Assembly (NCBI GenBank): GCA_000434675.1
Contig: HF988627.1
Span: forward strand, 12,846-58,720
Origin: Faecalibacterium sp. CAG:1138
GTDB lineage: Bacteria > Bacillota > Clostridia > Christensenellales > CAG-917
Direction: 5' to 3'
DNA length: 45,875 nt
Positions 23,972 to 31,948 of the stretch are shown in pieces (the stretch's first letter is position 1; the number at the start of each line of letters is the position of its first letter). The position numbers and the translations under genes were made by a program. The notes under the pieces are model-generated. The model did no database searches, was not told where the DNA came from, and was given only the letters and a program-made list of their open reading frames with translations.

Positions 23972-26900
23972 ATGAGCATCATAAAAACCGTTGACGGCAA
24001 CTATGCTGCGGCCCACGTAGCGTATGCTTTCAGCGAAGTTGCAGCAATTTATCCAATCACCCCGTCCTCTCCTATGGCAGAAGACGCCGATGAATTTGCA
24101 GCGGCAGGCACAAAGAACCTGTTCGGACAAAAACTTCGTTTGGCCGAGCTTCAATCCGAAGGAGGCGCCGCAGGCGCAGTTCACGGGTCCCTTACCGCAG
24201 GCGCTTTGACCACCACTTTCACCGCAAGCCAGGGCTTGTTGTTGATGATCCCTAACATGTACAAAATCGCAGGCGAACTTTTGCCGTGCGTATTCCACGT
24301 TTCGGCCAGAGCTTTGGCCGCTCACGCGCTTTCCATTTTCGGCGATCACAGCGACGTTATGGCATGCCGCCAAACCGGTTTCGCAATGCTTGCAAGCGCA
24401 TCCGTGCAGGAAGTTGCGGACCTTGCGCTCGTTTCGCACCTCTCCACTTTGAAGGCAAAAGTTCCGTTCCTTCACTTCTTCGACGGTTTCCGCACCAGCC
24501 ACGAAGTGAGCAAAGTGGTTCTTCCTGAATACGAAGAAATCAGACCTCTCGTCAACATGGACGAAATCGCGGACTTCAAAGCAAGAGCTTTGAACCCTGA
24601 ACACCCTGTTCAACGCGGCACCGCCCAGAACCCTGACATCTACTTCCAGAACAGAGAAGCCGCCAACAAGTACTACAACGCGGTTCCTGAAATCGTGGAA
24701 GAAATGATGGCAAAACAACAAACCGTCACCGGCAGAAGCTATCACCTGTTCGATTACGTCGGCGCGCCTGACGCAGAAAAGGTCATCGTTTCCATGGGCT
24801 CCAGCTGCGACACTATCGAAGAAACCATCGATTATCTCAACGCAAAAGGCGCAAAACTCGGCCTCATCAAGGTCAGACTTTATCGTCCGTTCGCAACCGA
24901 TCGCTTCGTGAAGGCTATCCCTGCTTCCTGCAAATACCTCACCGTTCTGGACAGAACCAAAGAACCGGGCTCCATCGGCGAACCGCTTTATCTGGACGTT
25001 TTGGCAGCTCTTCAGGACGAAGGCAAAACCGGCCTTAAAGTTACCTGCGGCAGATACGGCCTCGGCAGCAAGGAATTCACTCCGAGCATGGTCAACGCCA
25101 TCTATCAGAACATGAACGACAACGCCATCAACCACTTCACGGTCGGTATCGTTGACGACGTAACCGGCAAATCCCTGCCTGTTACCGAAAAAATCAATTC
25201 CGCTCCGGAAGGCAGCAAGTGCTGCGTGTTCTACGGTTTGGGCTCCGACGGCACCGTCGGCGCAAACAAGAACAGCATCAAAATCATCGGCGACCACACC
25301 AACAAATACGCTCAGGGTTATTTCAGCTACGACAGCAAGAAATCCGGCGGCATCACCATTTCGCACCTGCGTTTCGGCGATAAACCTATCCAAAGCCCGT
25401 ACCTCATCGACAACGCCGACTTCCTCGCTTGCCACAACCAAAGCTACGTCACCCGCTACAACATGCTCGAAGGCATCAAAGAAGGCGGCACGTTCCTTCT
25501 CAACAGCATCTGGACTCCGGAAGAAATGGACGCTCAGCTTCCTGCTTCCATGAAGAACATCATCGCCAAACGCCACGTTAAGTTCTACACTTTGAACGGT
25601 CAACAGGTTATTGACGAAATCGGAGCCAAAAAAGGCGTCAACACCGTTATGCAAGCCGCTTTCTTCAAGCTGGCCGACATCATTCCTTACGAGGAAGCGG
25701 AAGGCTACATGAAAGCCGCTATCAAAAAGACCTACGGCAAAAAAGGCGACGCGGTCGTAAACATGAACTACGCTTGCGTGGACAACGCAATTTCCCACTT
25801 GCAGGAAGTGCATTATCCTGAAAGCTGGGCAACCACCACCGAAGGCGCGGCTCCTGTCGCACTTGCCGACAACGAATACTTCAGAAACTTCGTTGCTCCT
25901 ATCCTCGCTCAGAACGGCGACAGCCTGCCTGTATCCGCATTCGCGGCAGACGGCACCGTCCCTACCGGCACCACTCAGTACGAAAAACGCGGCGTTGCTC
26001 CGTTCGTTCCTGACTGGATCCCTGAAAACTGCATACAGTGCAACAGCTGCTCTTTCGTATGCCCGCACGCCGCTATCCGCCCTGTTCTCCAAAAACCGGA
26101 AATTCTGGCCGACAAACCTGAAGGCTTCGTCACCAAACCGGGCGCAGGCGCAGCAAAAGGTTACGAATATCGTATACAGGTCAGCCCGCTCGACTGCCTG
26201 GGCTGCAAAGTGTGCGTAAACGCTTGCCCGAAAGGCGCTCTCACTATGAAACCGTTCGCGGAAATGGCCGCAAAAGAAACCGACAACTGGGCTTACGCCG
26301 CAAAACTTCCTGAAACCGACGCTCCTGTCAAACGCAACACCGTTATGGGCAGCCAGCTCAACAGACCTCTCTTCGAGTTCTCCGGCGCATGCGCAGGCTG
26401 CGGCGAAACTCCTTACATCAAGGTCATCACCCAGATGTTCGGCGACAGAATGATCGTTGCAAACGCAACCGGCTGCAGCTCCATCTACGGCGGAAGCGCT
26501 CCTACCTGCCCGTACGCCAAAAACGACAAGGGGCACGGTCCTGCTTGGGCAAACAGCTTGTTCGAAGACAACGCCGAATTCGGCTACGGCATGAACCTCG
26601 CTTACGCTCAGAGAAGAGACAGACTTAAAGATCTCGTTACCTCTTTGAAGGACGCTTGCGCGGCTAACCCTGAACTTAAGGGCGCTTGCGAAGCTTGGCT
26701 CGAAAACATGAACGACACCGAAGGCAGCAAGAAAGCCGCGGCAGACCTCGTTGCACTCCTCGAAAAATGCAACGTCGAAGGTTGCGCAAACGCTTGCCTG
26801 AAGAAAGAAATTCTGGACGCAAAAGATTGCCTCGTCAAAAAATCCATCTGGATCTTCGGCGGCGACGGCTGGGCATACGACATCGGCTACGGCGGCTTGG

Positions 26901-27481
26901 ATCACGTTCTCGCTATGAACGAAAACGTAAACGTTCTGGTCGTTGACACCGAACTCTACTCCAACACCGGCGGACAAAGCTCCAAATCCACCCCGGTCGC
27001 TTCCATCGCAAAATTCGCCGCAACCGGCAAACGCATCAGGAAGAAAGACCTCGGCATGATGGCTATGAGCTACGGCTACGTCTACGTTGCGCAGGTTGCT
27101 ATGGGCGCAAGCCAGAAGCAATATCTCGACGCAATCATGGAAGCCGAAGCTTACGACGGCCCGTCCCTCATCATCGCTTACGCTCCGTGCATCAACCAGG
27201 GCCTCAAGGATATGGGCAACAGCCAGCTCGAAGAAAAACGCGCAGTCGAATGCGGTTACTGGCAACTCTATCGCTACAACCCTGCTCTTGAAGCTGCCGG
27301 ACAAAATCCGTTCAAACTGGACAGCAAAGATCCGCAAGGCAACTATCGCGAATTCTTGCTCGGCGAAACCCGTTACGCGGCTCTGCAAAAAGTCAACCCT
27401 AACGCGGAAGCTCTCTACGAACGCAACGAGGAAGACAGCAAACGTCGTCTTGACAAATACAAATCCCTTGCTTCCAAATAA
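23972..27481 (+). CDS. nifJ: Pyruvate:ferredoxin (flavodoxin) oxidoreductase
   Basis: This homodimeric enzyme turns pyruvate and CoA into acetyl-CoA, CO2 and reduced ferredoxin, the central oxidative step of many anaerobes. The 1169-residue protein has the family domain order: pyruvate-binding N-terminal domain with YPITPSSPMAE at about residue 27, CoA domain, a two-cluster ferredoxin domain (CIQCNSCSFVCPH from C687; CLGCKVCVNACPK from C742), the proximal cluster cysteines (CAGCGETP from C807) and the TPP-binding motif GGDGWAYDIGYGGLDH near 963 with NTGGQSSKSTP after it. Strong codon bias toward C-ending codons suggests high expression. A hairpin terminator follows. Confidence 0.98.
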   Translation: MSIIKTVDGNYAAAHVAYAFSEVAAIYPITPSSPMAEDADEFAAAGTKNLFGQKLRLAELQSEGGAAGAVHGSLTAGALTTTFTASQGLLLMIPNMYKIAGELLPCVFHVSARALAAHALSIFGDHSDVMACRQTGFAMLASASVQEVADLALVSHLSTLKAKVPFLHFFDGFRTSHEVSKVVLPEYEEIRPLVNMDEIADFKARALNPEHPVQRGTAQNPDIYFQNREAANKYYNAVPEIVEEMMAKQQTVTGRSYHLFDYVGAPDAEKVIVSMGSSCDTIEETIDYLNAKGAKLGLIKVRLYRPFATDRFVKAIPASCKYLTVLDRTKEPGSIGEPLYLDVLAALQDEGKTGLKVTCGRYGLGSKEFTPSMVNAIYQNMNDNAINHFTVGIVDDVTGKSLPVTEKINSAPEGSKCCVFYGLGSDGTVGANKNSIKIIGDHTNKYAQGYFSYDSKKSGGITISHLRFGDKPIQSPYLIDNADFLACHNQSYVTRYNMLEGIKEGGTFLLNSIWTPEEMDAQLPASMKNIIAKRHVKFYTLNGQQVIDEIGAKKGVNTVMQAAFFKLADIIPYEEAEGYMKAAIKKTYGKKGDAVVNMNYACVDNAISHLQEVHYPESWATTTEGAAPVALADNEYFRNFVAPILAQNGDSLPVSAFAADGTVPTGTTQYEKRGVAPFVPDWIPENCIQCNSCSFVCPHAAIRPVLQKPEILADKPEGFVTKPGAGAAKGYEYRIQVSPLDCLGCKVCVNACPKGALTMKPFAEMAAKETDNWAYAAKLPETDAPVKRNTVMGSQLNRPLFEFSGACAGCGETPYIKVITQMFGDRMIVANATGCSSIYGGSAPTCPYAKNDKGHGPAWANSLFEDNAEFGYGMNLAYAQRRDRLKDLVTSLKDACAANPELKGACEAWLENMNDTEGSKKAAADLVALLEKCNVEGCANACLKKEILDAKDCLVKKSIWIFGGDGWAYDIGYGGLDHVLAMNENVNVLVVDTELYSNTGGQSSKSTPVASIAKFAATGKRIRKKDLGMMAMSYGYVYVAQVAMGASQKQYLDAIMEAEAYDGPSLIIAYAPCINQGLKDMGNSQLEEKRAVECGYWQLYRYNPALEAAGQNPFKLDSKDPQGNYREFLLGETRYAALQKVNPNAEALYERNEEDSKRRLDKYKSLASK

Positions 27482-27492
27482 CGAAACAAACG

Positions 27493-27526
27493 AAAAAGAC
27501 CGAGATTTTTCTCGGTCTTTTCTTTT
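27493..27526 (+). terminator. Terminator of the PFOR gene
   Basis: AAAAAGACCGAG (27493-27504) and CTCGGTCTTTT (27511-27521) form a strong hairpin followed by CTTTTATTTTTATTTT. It can also stop minus-strand transcription from ispE. Confidence 0.9.
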
Positions 27527-27543
27527 ATTTTTATTTTCGGTTT

Positions 27544-28323
27544 TTAATATAAAATTTTAAGTTCCGTTACGTCCTCCGGAAGATAGGCGTCTTTCTCGAA
27601 GTAGCCCACCACTCCGCTGCCGCTTCCCGTCATAACGGCCTTTTTTGCTCCCGCAAGATACAAGCGGTTTATGGCTTCCTTTATGTTCGGGTTAAGTGCG
27701 GTGGCCGCGTCCTCCAGATCATTTCCCAAAGCTCTGACGTCGAAAGCTTTTTTCGCCAAAAGGTTTTCGGTGAATCTGCGGCGCTTGCCGGGGTTTTCGT
27801 CGAAAGCAGCGTAGCATTCGGCCGTGCTCACTCCGCCTTCCGCGACGACGAGGCCTATTTTATACGGCACTTCGATTTTCACAGGCGTAACGATTCCGCC
27901 CGTGCCTTCTGCGCGGCAAATTCTATTCTGCCACATTGCCGCCGCGTCGCTTCCCAGCTTTTTCAGCATACTCCTCGTAACCTTCACTCCGAAAACGTCG
28001 CTGTAAATTCTGAAAACGGCCACGCCGTCCGCGGTGCTTCCGCCGAGGCCCGCAGAAAGCGGAATACCTTTTTGAATAGTTATGTCGGCACCAGGAAGGT
28101 CGTATTCCTCAATCATAATCTTTGCCGCTTTTGCCGCGCTGTTCGTTTCGTCCTGCAAAACGCCGTCCATCGTGCAGGTCACTCCCTTGTCCTCAAAAAA
28201 GTTCACTTCAACGTCGTCGGAAAGATCCACGGGCGCAATCACCGTGTCCAGAAGATGCAAACCGTCCGTTTTTTCAAAAACGTCCAGTGTCAGATTGATT
28301 TTTGCGTAAGCTTTCGTTTTCAT
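27544..28323 (-). CDS. ispE: 4-(cytidine 5'-diphospho)-2-C-methyl-D-erythritol kinase
   Basis: IspE phosphorylates CDP-methylerythritol in the MEP pathway to isoprenoids. The GHMP-kinase N-terminus is MKTKAYAKINLTLDV, the ATP-binding loop is GIPLSAGLGGSTADG and motif 3 is MTGSGSGVVGYF. Length is 259 residues, slightly short but complete. No Shine-Dalgarno is seen; the ATG lies 6 bases past a TATAAT box, so the mRNA may be leaderless. An upstream ATG at 28338 is inside the promoter. In Bacillus ispE also neighbours veg. Confidence 0.93.
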   Translation of the reverse strand: MKTKAYAKINLTLDVFEKTDGLHLLDTVIAPVDLSDDVEVNFFEDKGVTCTMDGVLQDETNSAAKAAKIMIEEYDLPGADITIQKGIPLSAGLGGSTADGVAVFRIYSDVFGVKVTRSMLKKLGSDAAAMWQNRICRAEGTGGIVTPVKIEVPYKIGLVVAEGGVSTAECYAAFDENPGKRRRFTENLLAKKAFDVRALGNDLEDAATALNPNIKEAINRLYLAGAKKAVMTGSGSGVVGYFEKDAYLPEDVTELKILY

Positions 28324-28329
28324 ACCGCC

Positions 28330-28358
28330 ATTATACACCGAAAAAATTCGTTTGTAAA
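28330..28358 (-). promoter_or_regulatory. Promoter of ispE (apparently leaderless)
   Basis: Minus strand: TTTACA (28358-28353), 17-bp spacer, TATAAT (28335-28330). The expected +1, seven bases downstream of the -10 box, is the A of the ispE ATG at 28323. Confidence 0.8.
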
Positions 28359-28360
28359 CA

Positions 28361-28388
28361 AAAAGCGGAGGTCTGAACCTCCGCTTTT
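28361..28388 (-). terminator. Terminator of the SPOCS/LysM gene
   Basis: AAAAGCGGAGGT (28361-28372) pairs perfectly with ACCTCCGCTTTT (28377-28388). On the minus strand the T-run continues into the ispE -35 box, so terminator and promoter are packed together. Confidence 0.9.
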
Positions 28389-28389
28389 A

Positions 28390-29919
28390 TCACTCGTTTT
28401 CGTCCAACTTTCTGTATATCACGGCCCTGTCGCCTGCTTTAAGCGGAAACACCAGCTCCGGATTTTGCGCCGTTATCTCGTCCGGTCTTGCCGTCATTGC
28501 TTTTGCGACTTCCCAAACGCCGTCGCCTTCTTCGGCAATATAAACGGAAAACGCGCTTTCGTTCTGTGGGCGAGCCTCGCCCTCCGTAACCTTGCAGATA
28601 AGGTCGAGCTCGTCGGTTTTCACCGATGAAACGGCAAACACTGCTTCTGCGGTTACTTCGATTTTTCGATCTCCCTTCACTCTTGCAAACGCATTTTCGG
28701 CTATGCCCGAAAAGGCAATCGGAACGACGTTACCTCTGTTTTTGCTGTCAAAAGTTTCGCTGTAAGGGATTTCTGCCGCCACAGAATTCAGGCCGTTTTC
28801 GTCGGTGTAAACGACGTTTGCCTCAATGATTCCCTCAATTCGGTATTTTACGCAATCGTTTTCGTCGTCTGAACTGCGGATTACGCTGACGTTCGCCACG
28901 TTGTTTCTTACTCCCAAAACCTCGACGGTTTGCCTTATCGCCGAAAAGTCGTCAGACAGCGTTACGCTTCCCGAAACCTTCTGATCGAATCTTTCCGCCG
29001 CAAGCGCCGTGCCCGTTTTGAGGGTGCAAGTTTCAGGCGTCAATTCGAGTTTTGCGCTGTAGAGGTCCCTGACGTATTTTATTTCTTCCGTTTCGTAAGT
29101 CCAGAAGTTGAAGTTCAGGGTGATTTCCGATTTTATGACGTTCTTCTTGTCGTCGCCGCCGAGGATTATCCTTGCGGTTTTCACTTCGGCAAATCCGAAA
29201 GCAGTCTGCCCCGAGCAAACGGAAGAATTGAGGTATTCCTCGTCAAACGGCACGTCGAATTCGATTTTTTTGATGTCGTCGCCGGACAGATAGCAAACCG
29301 TCGAAACGATTTTCCCCGTAACCTTGAAGCTGCCGTCCGAGGTTTTGACGTCGGTCAGCACGACGGAATTTTCATACATCATGATGCCGTCGACGGCGGA
29401 CCTCGTTTCCTGTTCGTCGTCGAAGGTTGCGCTTTGTTCAAGATAGGCCGCAAATTTCGACACTTTCCCGCAGGCGTACTCGCTGTAAACGCCGTCAGGA
29501 GGGTTTACGAGGCCCTGAACCTGATTTTTTTCGGACGCGTAAAAGTCCAGAATTATTCTTGCGCCCAGTTTGACCGTGAGATCGGTTTTGGCGCTCACCT
29601 CCACCGAGGAATGGAACACTGCGATTCTTTGCCCCGAAAGGTCCTCTGACGGCGCGAAATTAGTAAAGTCGTTGAAATAGTCAAGATTTTTGAGGTGATC
29701 TTCGGCGTCGATATAAAACATCTTGAAGTTCACCCTGCCCATCGTTTTGATGCCGCCGTCCGAGTACTCGGCGCTGAGAATCCGAGGTTCGGCCGACACC
29801 GCCAGAATTTTTTTAACCCCGCCGCTTTCGGCGTCCGAAACGGTGCTAAGCACTGTCAATTCGGTGGAAAAAAGTTTTTTCGGTTGTTCCGAGACAACCT
29901 CGCTGAAATTAAAATTCAT
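28390..29919 (-). CDS. SPOCS (DUF3794) and LysM domain protein
   Basis: The 509-residue protein is beta-rich throughout, with repeated segments of the SPOCS type found in spore-coat and sporulation proteins of Clostridia, and ends in a LysM-like module from about residue 455 (FSVYIAEEGDGVWEVAKAMT to LKAGDRAVIYRKL) that would bind peptidoglycan or spore cortex. There is no signal peptide, consistent with loading onto the forespore from the mother cell, as in other coat proteins. The neighbourhood with ispE, veg and spo0A is the usual clostridial one. The family and domain assignment are by pattern recognition; the exact role is inferred. Confidence 0.82.
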   Translation of the reverse strand: MNFNFSEVVSEQPKKLFSTELTVLSTVSDAESGGVKKILAVSAEPRILSAEYSDGGIKTMGRVNFKMFYIDAEDHLKNLDYFNDFTNFAPSEDLSGQRIAVFHSSVEVSAKTDLTVKLGARIILDFYASEKNQVQGLVNPPDGVYSEYACGKVSKFAAYLEQSATFDDEQETRSAVDGIMMYENSVVLTDVKTSDGSFKVTGKIVSTVCYLSGDDIKKIEFDVPFDEEYLNSSVCSGQTAFGFAEVKTARIILGGDDKKNVIKSEITLNFNFWTYETEEIKYVRDLYSAKLELTPETCTLKTGTALAAERFDQKVSGSVTLSDDFSAIRQTVEVLGVRNNVANVSVIRSSDDENDCVKYRIEGIIEANVVYTDENGLNSVAAEIPYSETFDSKNRGNVVPIAFSGIAENAFARVKGDRKIEVTAEAVFAVSSVKTDELDLICKVTEGEARPQNESAFSVYIAEEGDGVWEVAKAMTARPDEITAQNPELVFPLKAGDRAVIYRKLDENE

Positions 29920-29945
29920 ACAAAAAGCCCCCTGTTGGATATATC

Positions 29946-29974
29946 ACTATATCTTACTACGGGGGGCTTGTCAA
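29946..29974 (-). promoter_or_regulatory. Promoter of the SPOCS/LysM gene
   Basis: Minus strand: TTGACA (29974-29969), 17-bp spacer, TATAGT (29951-29946). It has sigma-A form, not a sigma-E or sigma-K form. Inverted repeat arms AAGCCCCC (29925-29932) and GGGGGGCTT (29961-29969) enclose the -10 region. Confidence 0.8.
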
Positions 29975-29986
29975 TATTCCAAATTT

Positions 29987-30469
29987 TTAATCCAAATCGC
30001 CGTCGGAATGTTCCTCTTCTTCCTCGTCGTCGTCAAAATCGTCGTCGGAGTTGGAAAAGCTTATGCTCTCGTCGAAATCGTCAGGCTCGTCGTCGTCATA
30101 TTCCTTTTCGGATTCTTCGAGTTCGGCCAGGCTGATCTCGTCGGATTCGTCAAGCTTGACGTCCTCGCCTTCGTCGTCGACGTCCACGTAATCCTTCCAG
30201 CTTTCGTCGGTGTCGGGATCGGTTTCGGCGGTCGAATCTTCCGCGACGGTTTCACGTTCGGCTTTGCATTGCGGACAGCAGTCCTCGCCTTCTTCCAAAA
30301 GATTGATGTGACAAATCGGGCAAACTCTTTCTTCTTCGGTGTTTTCGTCGTCCTCAAGAAGATGAATGCCGCCTTTCATTTTCAGTTCTGCCTTGCAAAC
30401 CGGGCAATAGTCCTCGTCCTGTTTGATCCAGTTAAGGTCGCAGCGAGGGCATTTTTTGTATGCACCCAT
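29987..30469 (-). CDS. Zinc-ribbon protein with long acidic tail
   Basis: The 160-residue protein has two zinc-ribbon-like halves in the first 70 residues, CPRC/CPVC and CPIC/CPQC, followed by a tail of about 90 residues made largely of Asp, Glu and Ser. Start chosen at 30469 because AAGGAG lies 8 bases before it; another ATG at 30478 has none. I do not recognise a named family. The acidic tail suggests a partner for a basic protein or a nucleic-acid mimic, but this is inference. It has its own promoter, divergent from veg. Confidence 0.8.
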   Translation of the reverse strand: MGAYKKCPRCDLNWIKQDEDYCPVCKAELKMKGGIHLLEDDENTEEERVCPICHINLLEEGEDCCPQCKAERETVAEDSTAETDPDTDESWKDYVDVDDEGEDVKLDESDEISLAELEESEKEYDDDEPDDFDESISFSNSDDDFDDDEEEEEHSDGDLD

Positions 30470-30506
30470 AAATAGCACTCCTTTCAGAATTTTTTATGTC
30501 GGGTAT

Positions 30507-30535
30507 ATTATATTTATTTATATCGGTTTTGTAAA
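30507..30535 (-). promoter_or_regulatory. Promoter of the acidic zinc-ribbon gene
   Basis: Minus strand: TTTACA (30535-30530), 17-bp spacer, TATAAT (30512-30507). A 38-base leader carries the AAGGAG site. Confidence 0.82.
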
Positions 30536-30546
30536 CTGTTTTTCTA

Positions 30547-30609
30547 TATAATTTTTGATTAAAAAGCAAATTTTATACTAAAATTTCCGCCGCTGCGGCA
30601 TAAGGCGGC
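30547..30609 (+). promoter_or_regulatory. veg upstream region with a GC hairpin
   Basis: Candidate -10 boxes TATAAT (30547-30552) and TATACT (30574-30579) exist, but neither has a good -35. CCGCC (30588-30592) pairs with GGCGG (30605-30609) in the leader. No Shine-Dalgarno precedes the veg ATG, so this structure may influence its translation. Confidence 0.4.
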
Positions 30610-30632
30610 TATTTTTCGGCAATAATTGCGTT

Positions 30633-30872
30633 ATGCGAAAAATCGTTCACGGCTATCAATCTGCAAAATCGGCGATTTCCGAACTGAAAGGCCTGCCCAT
30701 GACCTTCCGGATTAACCGCGGCAGAAACCGATTTCAGTACTTTTCAGGAGTGGTTGAAGACATTTATCCCAACATTTTCACCATCCGAACCGACGACGAA
30801 ATTCAGCCCGTCCTGTCCTTCAGCTACAACGACCTTTTAACGAAAAACGTTCAGGTGCAACGCCCGAAATAA
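30633..30872 (+). CDS. veg: Veg family protein
   Basis: This 79-residue protein matches the Veg family, which in Bacillus stimulates biofilm genes through SinR and is highly expressed in vegetative cells. The core pattern is GRNRFQYFSGVVEDIYPNIF followed by LSFSYNDLLTKNVQV. I kept the first ATG because the N-terminal helix aligns with the family; an internal ATG (Met23) has AAAGG before it but would lose that helix. It is the only plus-strand gene between 27544 and 35502. Confidence 0.88.
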   Translation: MRKIVHGYQSAKSAISELKGLPMTFRINRGRNRFQYFSGVVEDIYPNIFTIRTDDEIQPVLSFSYNDLLTKNVQVQRPK

Positions 30873-30875
30873 ACG

Positions 30876-30907
30876 AAAAATGCGTAACGTTCGTTACGCA
30901 TTTTTTT
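30876..30907. terminator. Shared terminator of veg and spo0A
   Basis: TGCGTAACG (30881-30889) pairs with CGTTACGCA (30892-30900), flanked by A5 and T7. It works in both directions between the converging genes. Confidence 0.92.
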
Positions 30908-30914
30908 ATATTTT

Positions 30915-31706
30915 TCAGGCAATTCCCTCCAGACAAATTTTGTCTGCAATCAAAGCCACGAATTCGCCGTTCGTCGGCTTTTCGTTAGGGTTGTAGATTT
31001 TCAAACCGAAAATCATGTTGATGTTGTCGATCTTTCCTCTTGACCACGCCACCTCTATAGCGTGCCTTATCGCTCTTTCGACCTTCGACGCCGAGGTATC
31101 GAACTTTTCGGCAATGGCCGGATACAGACGCTTGGTTATGCTGTTTATGATGTTTGGATCTTCTATGGTGAGTTTTATCGCTTCTCTCAAAAATTGATAA
31201 CCCTTTATATGCGCCGGAATTCCGACGGATATGAAAATGTTGGATATCTTTTCGTCCACCGAACGCCTTGCCGGATCTCTTATCGCCTGACGTCCCATAG
31301 GAACCGGCCTCGTGGAAACCTTTGCCGCATACGGCAAGGAGTCCTGCGAAAAATCGTCCATAACCTCTTTGAGCTTATCGTATTTTATCGGTTTCATCAT
31401 ATAATACGAAGCCCCTTTTGCCAAACTTTTCGACACAAAACCTTCCCCCGAAAGCTGTGAAATCATGATGACCGTCGGCCTGAAATCGCTGCATGCAATC
31501 GCCGACAAAACGGCAAAACCGTCAAGCTCCGGCATAACTATGTCCAAAAGCAGAAAATCGGGATTGTTTTTCTCCACCAAGCTTATGGCTTCCATGCCGT
31601 CCTTGGCAACTCCCACCACACGGTATCCCGCAACATTTTGAAAATATCTTTGCGTTTCCTCCAAATACGCAACGTTGTCATCGGCAATAACTATTGTCTT
31701 CTCCAA
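30915..31706 (-). CDS. spo0A: Sporulation master regulator Spo0A
   Basis: Spo0A is the response regulator that starts sporulation. The receiver domain has the acidic pair D9/D10 and the phospho-acceptor D55 (LLLDIVMPELDG). The C-terminal effector domain, about residues 150-263, contains the DNA-recognition region SASKVERAIRHAIEVAWSRG. The start is TTG at 31706, seven bases after AGGAGG. Length is 263 residues. Spo0A-binding boxes lie upstream, so it probably controls itself. The usual neighbour spoIVB is not adjacent here. Confidence 0.97.
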   Translation of the reverse strand: MEKTIVIADDNVAYLEETQRYFQNVAGYRVVGVAKDGMEAISLVEKNNPDFLLLDIVMPELDGFAVLSAIACSDFRPTVIMISQLSGEGFVSKSLAKGASYYMMKPIKYDKLKEVMDDFSQDSLPYAAKVSTRPVPMGRQAIRDPARRSVDEKISNIFISVGIPAHIKGYQFLREAIKLTIEDPNIINSITKRLYPAIAEKFDTSASKVERAIRHAIEVAWSRGKIDNINMIFGLKIYNPNEKPTNGEFVALIADKICLEGIA

Positions 31707-31753
31707 AATAGCACCTCCTAAAAATCCCTGTTTTTGACGCAGGATTAAATATA

Positions 31754-31762
31754 ATTATAGCA
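31754..31762 (-). promoter_or_regulatory. spo0A promoter, extended -10
   Basis: Minus strand: TGC-TATAAT (TATAAT at 31759-31754). The -35 at 17 bp (CTCCAT) is poor. A weak -35 with an extended -10 suits a promoter needing an activator, here probably Spo0A itself. Confidence 0.65.
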
Positions 31763-31801
31763 CTGCAAATCGCATTATGGAGCATTTTGTAAGGTAAAAT
31801 T

Positions 31802-31828
31802 TGTCGAAACTTGTCGAAATGTGTCGAA
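31802..31828. promoter_or_regulatory. Three tandem 0A boxes
   Basis: TGTCGAA, the Spo0A-box consensus, occurs at 31802-31808, 31812-31818 and 31822-31828, exactly 10 bases apart. They lie about 43-74 bases upstream of the spo0A -10 box. Confidence 0.85.
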
Positions 31829-31911
31829 AACCAAAATGAAACCTATCTGAAAAAGCAAAAAGTCTCCGCTTTTGCCCGAAAATTTCTGTTTAAGGGGGCC
31901 AAATAAAAATA

Positions 31912-31932
31912 ACGGCGTTCTTTCGAACGCCG
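31912..31932 (-). terminator. Terminator of the lipoprotein gene
   Basis: CGGCGTTC (31913-31920) pairs with GAACGCCG (31925-31932); on the minus strand TTATTTTTATTT follows. Confidence 0.88.
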
Positions 31933-31948
31933 CTCAAATTTCGATTGT

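Noticed and set aside
23945..27388. An open frame of over 1100 codons antisense to PFOR
   Set aside because: It arises because the strong codon bias of PFOR removes stop codons from this antisense frame. It has no recognisable domains, lacks a ribosome-binding site and the PFOR frame is unquestionable.
28324..28338. N-terminal MYNGG extension of ispE, and the same at the SDR gene
   Set aside because: The extra ATG in both is part of the TATAATG sequence of the promoter -10 box.
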